DNA of 64,000 bases from Hydractinia symbiolongicarpus (taxonomy: Eukaryota; Cnidaria; Hydrozoa; Anthoathecata; Hydractiniidae). Positions 11,101 to 22,830 of the stretch are shown one piece after another. Where the stretch lies: assembly GCF_029227915.1 (NCBI RefSeq), contig NC_079883.1, forward strand, positions 32,242,001-32,306,000. Direction: 5' to 3'. Position 1 is the stretch's first letter. Every line of letters begins with the position of its first letter. The notes under the pieces were generated by a model. It had not been told where the DNA came from. It did not search any database and saw only the letters and a program-made list of their open reading frames with translations. The position numbers and the translations under genes were made by a program.

Positions 11101-13359
11101 TTGATGAGACGCTTAATGAAAGGGGTTTAATCGCCGGCAAATGAAAACCCGCGATTTCCCGTAAATCACAGGCTTGACCCGTATAGTCGAATGTATACAA
11201 AGAAAGTACCCTGTGAGTAAACTCATTTCCAGAACGATTTTTTAAATTATTTTTTTCACCACTAAAACACATGAGACTTGTAGTTTTCAAAAATGTTTTC
11301 TTTTTTGATGAAACGCTTAATGAAAGGGGTTTAATCGCCGGCAAACGAAAACCCGCGACTTCACGTAAATCCCGGGCTTGGCCCGTATTGTCGAATGTAT
11401 ACAAAGAAAGTACCCTATGAGTAAACTCATTTCCAGAACGATTTTTTAAATTAGTTTTTCACCACTAAAACGCATGAGACTTGTAGTTTTCAAAAATGTT
11501 TTCATTTTTAATGAGACGCTTAATGAAAGAGTTTTAATCGCCGGCAAACGAAAACCCGCGATTTCCCGTAAATCCCGGGCTTGGCCCGTATAGTTGAATG
11601 TATATAAAGAAGGTACCCAGGGAGTAAACTGATTTCCCGAACGATTTTTCAAATTATTTCTGCACCACTATAACGAATGAGACTTGTAGTTTCCAAAAAT
11701 GTTTTCATTTTTAATGAGTCACTTAATGAAAGAGGTTTAATCGCCGGCAAACGAAATACCACGATTTCCCTAAATGCCGGGCTTGTCCTGTATAGTCGAA
11801 TGTTTACCAAGAAAGTACCCTGTGAGTAAACTCATTTCCAGAACGATTTTTTAAATTATCTTTTCACCACTAAAACGCATGAGACTTGTAGTTTTCAAAA
11901 ATGATTTCATTTTTGATGAGACGCTGAATAAAAGGAGTTTAATCGCCGGCAATCGAAAACCCGCGGTTTCCCGTAAATCCCGGGCTTGGGCCGTATAGTT
12001 GAATGTATCTAAAGAAAGTACCCAGGGAGTAAACTGATTTCCCGAACGATTTTTCAAATTATTTCTGCACCACTAGAACGAATGAGACTTGTAGTTTTCA
12101 AAAATGTTTTCATTTTAAATGAGACGCTTAATGAAAGAGGTTTAATCGCCGACAAACGAAAACCCGCGATTTCCCGTAAATCACGGGCTTGGCCCGTATA
12201 GTCGAATGTATACAAAGAAAGTACCCTGTGAGTAAACTCATTTCCAGAACGATTTTTTAAATTATTTTTTTACCACTAAAACGCATAAGACTTGTAGTTT
12301 TCAAAAATGTTTTCATTTTTGATGAGACGCTTAATGAAGGAGGTTTAATCGCCGGCAAACGAAAACCCGCCATTTCCCGTAAACCCAGGACTCGGCCCGT
12401 ATAGTCAAAAGTTTACAAAGAAAGTACCCAGGTAGTAAATTCATTTCCCGAACGTTTTTTTAAATTATCTTTTCACCACTAAAACGCATGAGACTTGTAG
12501 TTTTCAAAAATGTTTTCATTTTTGATGAGACGCTGGATAAAAGAAGTTTAATTGCCGGTAAACGAAAACCCGCAATTTCCCGTAAATCCCGGACTCGGCC
12601 CGTATAGTCAAAAGTATACAAAGAAAGTACTCTTTGAGTAAACTCATTTCCCGAACGATTTTTTAAATTATTTCTGCACCACTAGAACGAATGAGACTTG
12701 TAGTTTTCAAAAATGTTTTCATTTTTAATGAGACGCTTAATGAAAGAGGTTTAATCGCCGGCAAACGAAAACCCGCGATTTCCCGTAAATCCCGGGCTTG
12801 GCCCGTATAGTCGAATGTATACAAAGAAAGTACTCTTTGAGTAAACTCATTTCCCGAACGATTTTTTAAATTATTTCTGCACCACTAGAACGAATGAGAC
12901 TTGTAGCTTTCAAAAATGTTTTCATTTTTAATGAGACGCTTAATGAAAGAGGTTTAATCGCCGGCAAACGAAAACCCGCGATTTCCCGTAAATCCCGGGC
13001 TTGGCCCGTTTAGTCGAATGTATACAAAGAAAGTACCCTGTGAGTAAACTCATTTCCAGAACGATTTTTTAAATTATTTTTTCACCACTAAAACGCATAA
13101 GACTTGTAGTTTTCAAAAATGTTTTCATTTTTGATGAGACGCTTAATGAAAGGGGTTTAATCGCCGGCAAATGAAAATCCGCGATTTCCCGTAAATCACG
13201 GGCTTGGCCCGTTTAGTCGAATGTATACAAAGAAAGTACCCTGTGAGTAAACTCATTTCCAGAACGATTTTTTAAATTTTTTTTTCACCACTAAAACGCA
13301 TAAGACTTGTAGTTTTCAAAAATGTTTTCATTTTTGATGAGACGCTGAATAAAAGAAGT
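11101..13359. repeat. Weakly ordered satellite monomers
   Basis: About eleven monomers without an HOR I could follow, apart from two near-identical consecutive monomers (around 12660-12860 and 12863-13060). Contents are mixed: 'ctgcaccac' with 'tttttaatgag', 'tactctttgag', and 'cgaacgtttttttaaatt' at 12452. The segment 12331-12787 closely matches 36720-37176. No gene or unique sequence is present. Confidence 0.8.
12331..12787. repeat. Segment shared with 36.7-37.2 kb
   Basis: Offset 24389 bp. The run from 'ttaatgaagg' through 'aaaagtttacaaag', 'caggtagtaaa', 'cgaacgttttttt', 'gctggataaaag', 'ttaattgccgg' and 'tactctttgag' has the same order in both places. I saw only a handful of differences, such as 'aaattcattt' against 'aaactcattt' and 'ccggtaaacg' against 'ccggcaaacg'. 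That variant combination is otherwise confined to the 34-54 kb domains. Confidence 0.8.
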
Positions 13360-16300
13360 TTAATCGCCGGCAAACGAAAACCCACGATTTCCCGTAAATC
13401 CTGGGCTTGGCCCGTATAGTCAAAAGTATACAAAGAAAGTACCCAGGGAGTAAACTCATTTCCCAAACGATTTTTTAAATTATTTTGTCACCACTAAATC
13501 GCATAAGACTTGTAGTTTTCAAAAATGTTTTCATTTTTGATGAGACGCTTTATGAAAGGGGTTTAATCGCCGGCAAATGAAAATCCGCGATTTCCCGTAA
13601 ATCACGGGCTTGGCCCGTTTAGTCGAATGTATACAAAGAAAGTACCCTGTGAGTAAACTCATTTCCAGAACGATTTTTTAAATTTTTTTTTCACCACTAA
13701 AACGCATAAGACTTGTAGTTTTCAAAAATGTTTTCATTTTTGATGAGACGCTGAATAAAAGAAGTTTAATCGCCGGCAAACGAAAACCCACGATTTCCCG
13801 TAAATCCTGGGCTTGGCCCGTATAGTCAAGAGTATACAAAGAAAGTACCCAGGGAGTAAACTCATTTCCCAAACGATTTTTTAAATTATTTTGTCACCAC
13901 TAAAACGCATGAGACTTGTGGTTTTCAAAAGTGTTTTCATTTTTGATGAGACGCTGAATAGAAGAAGTTTAATCGCCGGCAAACGAAAACCCGCGATTTC
14001 CCGTAAATCCCGGGCTTGGCCCGTATAGTTGAATGTATCTAAAGAAAGTACCCAGGGAGTAAACTGATTTCCCGAACGATTTTTCAAATTATTTCTGGAC
14101 CACTAGAACGAATGAGACTTGTAGTTTTTAGAAATGTTTTCATTTTTGATGAGACGCTTAATGAATGTGGTTTAATCGCCGGCAAACGAAAACCCGAAAT
14201 TTCCCGTAAATCCCGGGCTTGGCCCGTATAGTCGACTGTATACAAAGAAAGTACCCTGTGAGTAAATTCATTTCAAAAACGATTTTTTAAATTATTATTT
14301 CACCACGAAAGCCCATGAGACTTGTAGTTTTCAAAAATGTTTTCATTTTTGATGAGACGCTGAATAAAAGAAGTTTAATCGCCGGCAAACGAAAACCAGC
14401 CATTTCCCGTAAACCCCGGACTCGGCCCGTATAGTCAAAAGTATACAAAGAAAGTACCCAGGGAGTAAACTCATTTCCCGAACGATTTTTTAAATTATTA
14501 TTTCACCACTAAAGCCCATGAGACTTGTAGTTTTTAAAAATATTTTCATTTTTGATGAGACGGTGAATAAAAGAAGTTTAATCACTGGCAAACAAAAACC
14601 CGCGATTTCCCGTAAATCCCGGACTCGGCCTGTATAGTCAAAAGTATACAAAGAAAGTACCGAGGAAGTAAAATCATTTCCCGAACGATTTTTTAAATTA
14701 TTTTTTCACCACTAAAACGCATGAGACTTGTAGTTTTTAGAAATGTTTTCATTTTTGATGAGACGCTTAATGAAAGTGGTTTAATCGCCGTCAAACGAAA
14801 ACCCGCGATTTCCCGTAAATCCCGGGCTTGGCCCGTATAGTCGAATGTATACAAAGAAAGTACCCTGTGAGTAAACTCATTTCCAAAACGATTTTTTAAA
14901 TTATCTTTTCACCACTAAAACGCATGAGACTTGTAGTTTTCAAAAAATGTTTTCATTTTTGATGAGACGCTGAATAAAAGAAGTTTAGTCGCCGGCAAAC
15001 GAAAACCCGCCATTTCCCGTAAATTCCGGACTCGGCCCGTATAGTCAAAAGTATACAAAGAAAGTACCCAGGGAGTAAACTCATTTCCCGAACGATTTTT
15101 TAAATTATTTTTTCACCACTACAACGCATAAGACTTGTAGTTTTCAGAAATAATTTCATTTTTGATGAGACACTTAATGAAAGGGGTTTAATCGCCGGCA
15201 AACGAAAACCCGCGATTTCCCGTAAATCCTGGGCTTGGCCCGTATAGTCAAAAGTATACAAAGAAAGTACCCAGGGAGTAAACTCATTTCCCAAACGATT
15301 TTTTAAATTATTTTGTCACCACTAAAACGCATAAGACTTGTAGTTTTCAAAAATGTTTTCATTTTTGATGAGACGCTTTATGAAAGGGGTTTAATCGCCG
15401 GCAAATGAAAATCCGCGATTTCCCGTAAATCACGGGCTTGGCCCGTTTAGTCGAATGTATACAAAGAAAGTACCCTGTGAGTAAACTCATTTCCAGAACG
15501 ATTTTTTAAATTTTTTTTTCACCACTAAAACGCATAAGACTTGTAGTTTTCAAAAATGTTTTCATTTTTGATGAGACGCTGAATAAAAGAAGTTTAATCG
15601 CCGGCAAACGAAAACCCACGATTTCCCGTAAATCCTGGGCTTGGCCCGTATAGTCAAGAGTATACAAAGAAAGTACCCAGGGAGTAAACTCATTTCCCAA
15701 ACGATTTTTTAAATTATTTTGTCACTACTAAAACGCATGAGACTTGTGGTTTTCAAAAGTGTTTTCATTTTTGATGAGACGCTGAATAGAAGAAGTTTAA
15801 TCGCCGGCAAACGAAAACCCGCGATTTCCCGTAAATCCCGGGCTTGGCCCGTATAGTTGAATGTATCTAAAGAAAGTACCCAGGGAGTAAACTGATTTCC
15901 CGAACGATTTTTCAAATTATTTCTGGACCACTAGAACGAATGAGACTTGTAGTTTTTAGAAATGTTTTCATTTTTGATGAGACGCTTAATGAATGTGGTT
16001 TAATCGCCGGCAAACGAAAACCCGAAATTTCCCGTAAATCCCGGGCTTGGCCCGTATAGTCGACTGTATACAAAGAAAGTACCCTGTGAGTAAATTCATT
16101 TCAAAAACGATTTTTTAAATTATTATTTCACCACGAAAGCCCATGAGACTTGTAGTTTTCAAAAATGTTTTCATTTTTGATGAGACGCTGAATAAAAGGA
16201 GTTTAATCGCCGGCAAACGAAAACCAGCCATTTCCCGTAAACCCCGGACTCGGCCGGTATAGTCAAAAGTATACAAAGAAAGTACCCAGGGAGTAAACTC

Positions 16301-17000
16301 ATTTCCCGAACGATTTTTTAAATTATTATTTCACCACTAAAGCCCATGAGACTTGTAGTTTTTAAAAATATTTTCATTTTTGATGAGACGGTGAATAAAA
16401 GAAGTTTAATCACCGGCAAACAAAAACCCGCGATTTCCCGTAAATCCCGGACTCGACCTGTATAGTCAAAAGTATACAAAGAAAGTACCGAGGAAGTAAA
16501 ATCATTTCCCGAACGATTTTTTAAATTATTTTTTCACCACTAAAACGCATGAGACTTGTAGTTTTTAGAAATGTTTTCATTTTTGATGAGACGCTTAATG
16601 AAAGTGGTTTAATCGCCGTCAAACGAAAACCCGCGATTTCCCGTAAATCCCGGGCTTGGCCCGTATAGTCGAATGTATACAAAGAAAGTACCCTGTGAGT
16701 AAACTCATTTCCAAAACGATTTTTTAAATTATCTTTTCACCACTAAAACTCATGAGACTTGTAGTTTTCAAAAAATGTTTTCATTTTTGATGAGACGCTG
16801 AATAAAAGAAGTTTAGTCGCCGGCAAACGAAAACCCGCCATTTCCCGTAAATTCCGGACTCGGCCCGTATAGTCAAAAGTATACAAAGAAAGTACCCAGG
16901 GAGTAAACTCATTTCCCGAACGATTTTTTAAATTATTTTTTCACCACTACAACGCATAAGACTTGTAGTTTTCAGAAATATTTTCATTTTTGATGAGACG
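13360..17000. repeat. HOR domain 3: 9-mer (1828 bp), two copies
   Basis: Copy 1 is roughly 13360-15187 and copy 2 roughly 15188-17000, offset 1828 bp (9 x 203 plus one inserted base). Shared rare variants are 'gctttatgaaagg' (13546 and 15374), 'aaattttttttttcacc'-like long T tracts, 'tctggaccac', 'taccgaggaag' (14658 and 16486) and the six-A 'caaaaaatg' (14941 and 16769). The duplication ends near 15170/17000, where copy 1 returns to its start and copy 2 passes into the 5-mer domain. Confidence 0.85.
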
Positions 17001-20000
17001 CTTAATGAAAGTGGTTTAATCGCCGGCAAACGAAAACCCGCGATTTCCCGTAAATCCCAGGCTTGGCCCGTATAGTCGAATGTATACAAAGAAAGTACCC
17101 TGTGAGTAAATTCATTTCAAAAACGATTTTTTAAATTGTCTTTTCACCACTAAAACGCGTGAGACTTGTAGTTTTCAAAAATGTTGTCATTTTGGATGAG
17201 ACGCTGAATAAAAGAAGTTTAATCGCCGGCAAACGAAAACCCGCCATTTCCCGTAAACCCCAGACTCGGCCCGTATAGTCAAAAGAATACAAAGAAAGTA
17301 CCCAGGGAGTAAACGCATTTCCCGAACGATTTTTTAAATTATTATTTCACCACTAAAGCCCATGAGACTTGTAGTTTTTAAAAATGTTTTCATTTTTGAT
17401 GAGACGGTGAATAAAAGAAGTTTAATCGCCGGCAAACGAAAACCCGCGATTACCCGTTAATCCCGGACTCGGCCTGTATAGTCAAAAGTATACAAAAAAA
17501 ATACCCAGGGAGTAAACTCATTTCCCGAACGATTTTTTAAATTATTTTTTCACCACTAAAACGCATGAGACTTGTAGTTTTCAGAAATATTTTCATTTTT
17601 GATGAGACGCTTAATGAAAGTGGTTTAATCGCCGGCAAACGAAAACCCGCGATTTCCCGTAAATCCCGGGCTTGGCCCGTATAGTCGAATGTATACAAAG
17701 AAAGTACCCTGTGAGTAAACTCATTTCCAAAACGATTTTTTAAACTATCTTTTCACCACTAAAACACATGAGACTTGTAGTTTTCAAAAAATGTTTTCAT
17801 TTTTGATGAGACGCTGAATAAAAGAAGTTTAGTCGCCGGCAAACGAAAACCCGCCATTTCCCGTAAATTCCGGACTCGGCCCGTATAGTCAAAAGTATAC
17901 AAAGAAAGTACCCAGGGAGTAAACTCATTTCCCGAACGATTTTTCAAATTATTTTTTCACCACTACAACGCATAAGACTTGTAGTTTTCAGAAATATTTT
18001 CATTTTTGATGAGACGCTTAATGAAAGTGGTTTAATCGCCGGCAAACGAAAACCCGCGATTTCCCGTAAATCCCGGGCTTGGCCCGTATAGTCGAATGTA
18101 TACAAAGAAAGTACCCTGTGAGTAAATTCATTTCAAAAACGATTTTTTAAATTGTCTTTTCACCACTAAAACGCGTGAGACTTGTAGTTTTCAAAAATGT
18201 TGTCATTTTGGATGAGACGCTGAATAAAAGAAGTTTAATCGCCGGCAAACGAAAACCCGCCATTTCCCGTAAACCCCAGACTCGGCCCGTATAGTCAAAA
18301 GAATACAAAGAAAGTACCCAGGGAGTAAACGCATTTCCCGAACGATTTTTTAAATTATTATTTCACCACTAAAGCCCATGAGACTTGTAGTTTTTAAAAA
18401 TGTTTTCATTTTTGATGAGACGGTGAGTAAAAGAAGTTTAATCGCCGGCAAACGAAAACCCGCGATTTCCCGTTAATCCCGGACTCGGCCTGTATAGTCA
18501 AAAGTATACAAAAAAAATACCCAGGGAGTAAACTCATTTCCCGAACGATTTTTTAAATTATTTTTTCACCACTAAAACGCATGAGACTTGTAGTTTTCAG
18601 AAATATTTTCATTTTTGATGAGACGCTTAATGAAAGTGGTTTAATCGCCGGCAAACGAAAACCCGCGATTTCCCGTAAATCCCGGGCTTGGCCCGTATAG
18701 TCGAATGTATACAAAGAAAGTACCCTGTGAGTAAACTCATTTCCCGAACGATTTTTTAAATTATTATTTCACCACTAAAGCCCATGAGACTTGTAGTTTT
18801 TAAAAAATATTTTCATTTTTGATGAGACGGTGAATAAAAGAAGTTTAATCGCCGGCAAACAAAAACCCGCGATTTCCCGTAAATCCCGGACTCGGCCTGT
18901 ATAGTCAAAAGTATACAAAGAAAGTACCCAGGAAGTAAAATCATTTCCCGAACGATTTTTTAAATTATTTTTTCACCACTAAAACGCATGAGACTTGTAG
19001 TTTTTAGAAATGTTTTCATTTTTGATGAGACGCTTAATGAAAGTGGTTTAATTGCAGTCAAACGAAAACCCGCGATTTCCCGTAAATCCCGGGCTTGGCC
19101 CGTATAGTCGAATGTATACAAAGAAAGTACCCTGTGAGTAAACTCATTTCCAAAACGATTTTTTAAATTATCTTTTCACCACTAAAACGCATGAGACTTG
19201 TAGTTTTCAAAAAATGTTTTCATTTTTGATGAGACGCTGAATAAAAGAAGTTTAGTCGCCGGCAAACGAAAACCCGCCATTTCCCGTAAATTCCGGACTC
19301 GGCCCGTATAGTCAAAAGTATACAAAGAAAGTACCCAGGGAGTAAACTCATTTCCCGAACGATTTTTTAAATTATTTTTTCACCACTACAACGCATAAGA
19401 CTTGTAGTTTTCAGAAATATTTTCATTTTTGATGAGACGTTTAATGAAGGTGGTTTAATCGCCGGCAAACGAAAACCCGCGATTTCCCGTAAATCCCGGG
19501 CTTGGCCCGTATAGTCGAATGTATACAAAGAAAGTACCCTGTGAGTAAACTCATTTCAAAAACAATTTTTTAAATTATCTTTTCACCACTAAAACGCATG
19601 AGACTTGTAGTTTTCAAAAATGTTGTCATTTTTGATGAGACGCTGAATAAAAGAAGTTTAATCGCCGGCAAACGAAAACCCGCCATTTCCCGTAAACGCC
19701 AGACTCGGCCCGTATAGTCAAAAGAATACAAAGAAAGTACCCAGGGAGTAAACGTATTTCCCGAACGACTTTTTAAATTATTATTTCACCACTAAAGCCC
19801 ATGAGACTTGTAGTTTTTAAAAATGTTTTCATTTTTGATGAGACGGTGAATAAAAGACGTTTAATCGCCGGCAAATGAAAACCCGCGATTTCCCGTAAAT
19901 CCAGGACTCGGCCTGTATAGTCAAAAGTATACAAAGAAAGTACCCAGGAAGTAAAACCATTTCCCGAACGATTTTTTAAATTATTTTTTCACCACTAAAG

Positions 20001-22830
20001 CCCATGAGACTTGTAGTTTTTAGAAATGTTTTCATTTTTGATGAGACGCTTAATGAAAGTGGCTTAATCGCCGTCAAACGAAAACCCGCGATTTCCCGTA
20101 AATCCCGGGCTTGGCCCGTATAGTCGAATGTATACAAAGAAAGTACCCTGTGAGTAAACTCATTTCCAAAACGATTTTTTAAATTTTCTTTTCACCACTA
20201 AAACGCATGAGACTTGTAGTTTTCAAAAAATGTTTTCATTTTTGATGAGACGCTGAATAAAATAAGTTTAGTCGCCGGCAAACAAAAACCCGCCATTTCC
20301 CATAAATTCCGGACTCGGCCCGTATAGTCAAAAGTATACAAAGAAAGTACCCAGGGAGTAAACTCATTTCCCGAACGATTTTTTAAATTATTTTTTCACC
20401 ACTACAACGCATAAGACTTGTAGTTTTCAGAAATATTTTCATTTTTGATGAGACGCTTAATGAAAGTGGTTTAATCGCCGGCAAACGAAAACCCGCGATT
20501 TCCCGTAAATCCCGGGCTTGGCCCGTATAGTCGAATGTATACAAAGAAAGTACCCTGTGAGTAAATTCATTTCAAAAACGATTTTTTAAATTGTCTTTTC
20601 ACCACTAAAACGCGTGAGACTTGTAGTTTTCAAAAATGTTGTCATTTTGGATGAGACGCTGAATAAAAGAAGTTTAATCGCCGGCAAACGAAAACCCGCC
20701 ATTTCCCGTAAACCCCAGACTCGGCCCGTATAGTCAAAAGAATACAAAGAAAGTACCCAGGGAGTAAACGCATTTCCCGAACGATTTTTTAAATTATTAT
20801 TTCACCACTAAAGCCCATGAGACTTGTAGTTTTTAAAAATGTTTTCATTTTTGATGAGACGGGGAATAAAAGAAGTTTAATCGACGGCAAACGAAAACCC
20901 GCGATTTCCCGTTAATCCCGGACTCGGCCTGTATAGTCAAAAGTATACAAAGAAAGTACCCAGGAAGTAAAATCATTTCCCGAACGATTTTTTAAATTAT
21001 TTTTTCACCACTAAAACGCATGAGACTTGTAGTTTTTAGAAATGTTTTCATTTTTGATGAGACGCTTAATGAAAGTGGTTTAATCGCCGTCAAACGAAAA
21101 CCCGCGATTTCCCGTAAATCCCGGGCTTGGCCCGTATAGTCGAATGTATACAAAGAAAGTACCCTGTGAGTAAACTCATTTCCAAAACGATTTTTTAAAT
21201 TATCTTTTCACCATTAAAACGCATGAGACTTGTAGTTTTCAAAAAATGTTTTCATTTTTGATGAGACGCTGAATAAAAGAAGTTTAGTCGCCGGCAAACA
21301 AAAACCCGCCATTTCCCGTAAATTCCGGACTCGGCCCGTATAGTCAAAAGTATACAAAGAAAGTACCCAGGGAGTAAACTCATTTCCCGAACGATTTTTT
21401 AAATTATTTTTTCACCACTACAACGCATAAGACTTGTAGTTTTCAGAAATATTTTCATTTTTGATGAGACGCTTAATGAAGGTGGTTTAATCGCCGGCAA
21501 ACGAAAACCCGCGATTTCCCGTAAATCCCGGGCTTGGCCCGTATAGTCGAATGTATACAAAGAAAGTACCCTGTGAGTAAACTCATTTCCAAAACGATTT
21601 TTTAAATTATCTTTTCACCACTAAAACGCATGAGACTTGTAGTTTTCAAAAATGTTTTCATTTTTGATGAGACGCTGAATAAAAGAAGTTTAATCGCCGG
21701 CAAACGAAAACCAGCCATTTCCCGTAAACCCCGGACTCGGCCCGTATAGTCAAAAGTATACAAAGAAAGTACCCAGGGAGTAAACTCATTTCCCGAACGA
21801 TTTTTTAAATTATTATTTCACCACTAAAGCCCATGAGACTTGTAGTTTTTAAAAAATATTTTCATTTTTGATGAGACGGTGAATAAAAGAAGTTTAATCG
21901 CCGGCAAACAAAAACCCGCGATTTCCCGTAAATCCCGGACTCGGCCTGTATAGTCAAAAGTATACAAAGAAAGTACCCAGGAAGTAAAATCATTTTCCAA
22001 ACGATTTTTTAAATTATTTTTTCACCACTAAAACGCATGAGACGTGTAGTTTTTAGAAATGTTTTCATTTTTGATGAGACGCCTAATGAAAGTGGTTTAA
22101 TCGCCGTCAAACGAAAACCCGCGATTTCCCGTAAATCCCGGGCTTGGCCCGTATAGTCGAATGTATACAAAGAAAGTACCCTGTGAGTAAACTCATTTCC
22201 AAAACGATTTTTTAAATTATCTTTTCACCATTAAAACGCATGAGACTTGTAGTTTTCAAAAAATGTTTTCATTTTTGATGAGACGCTGAATAAAAGAAGT
22301 TTAGTCGCCGGCAAACAAAAACCCGCCATTTCCCGTAAATTCCGGACTCGGCCCGTATAGTCAAAAGTATACAAAGAAAGTACCCAGGGAGTAAACTCAT
22401 TTCCCGAACGATTTTTTAAATTATTTTTTCACCACTACAACGCATAAGACTTGTAGTTTTCAGAAATATTTTCATTTTTGATGAGACGCTTAATGAAGGT
22501 GGTTTAATCGCCGGCAAACGAAAACCCGCGATTTCCCGTAAATCCCGGGCTTGGCCCGTATAGTCGAATGTATACAAAGAAAGTACCCTGTGAGTAAACT
22601 CATTTCAAAAACAATTTTTTAAATTATCTTTTCACCACTAAAACGCATGAGACTTGTAGTTTTCAAAAATGTTGTCATTTTTGATGAGACGCTGAATAAA
22701 AGAAGTTTAATCGCCGGCAAACGAAAACCCGCTATTTCCCGTAAACCCCAGACTCGGCCCGTATAGTCAAAAGATTACAAAGAAAGTACCCAGGGAGTAA
22801 ACGCATTTCCCGAACGATTTTTTAAATTAT
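17001..22830. repeat. HOR domain 4: 5-mer (~1016 bp)
   Basis: The six-A variant 'caaaaaatg' lies at 16769, 17785, 19208, 20224, 21240 and 22257: spacings of 1016, 1423, 1016, 1016 and 1017. The unit follows an A-B-A'-B'-C pattern. A monomers have 'aatgaaagtgg', 'tcgaatgtatac' and 'accctgtgag'. B monomers have 'gaataaaagaag', 'cccgccattt' and 'acccagggag'. C has 'aaagcccatgag', 'gacggtgaataaaag' and 'cctgtatag'. The 1423-bp step holds two extra monomers. Confidence 0.85.
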
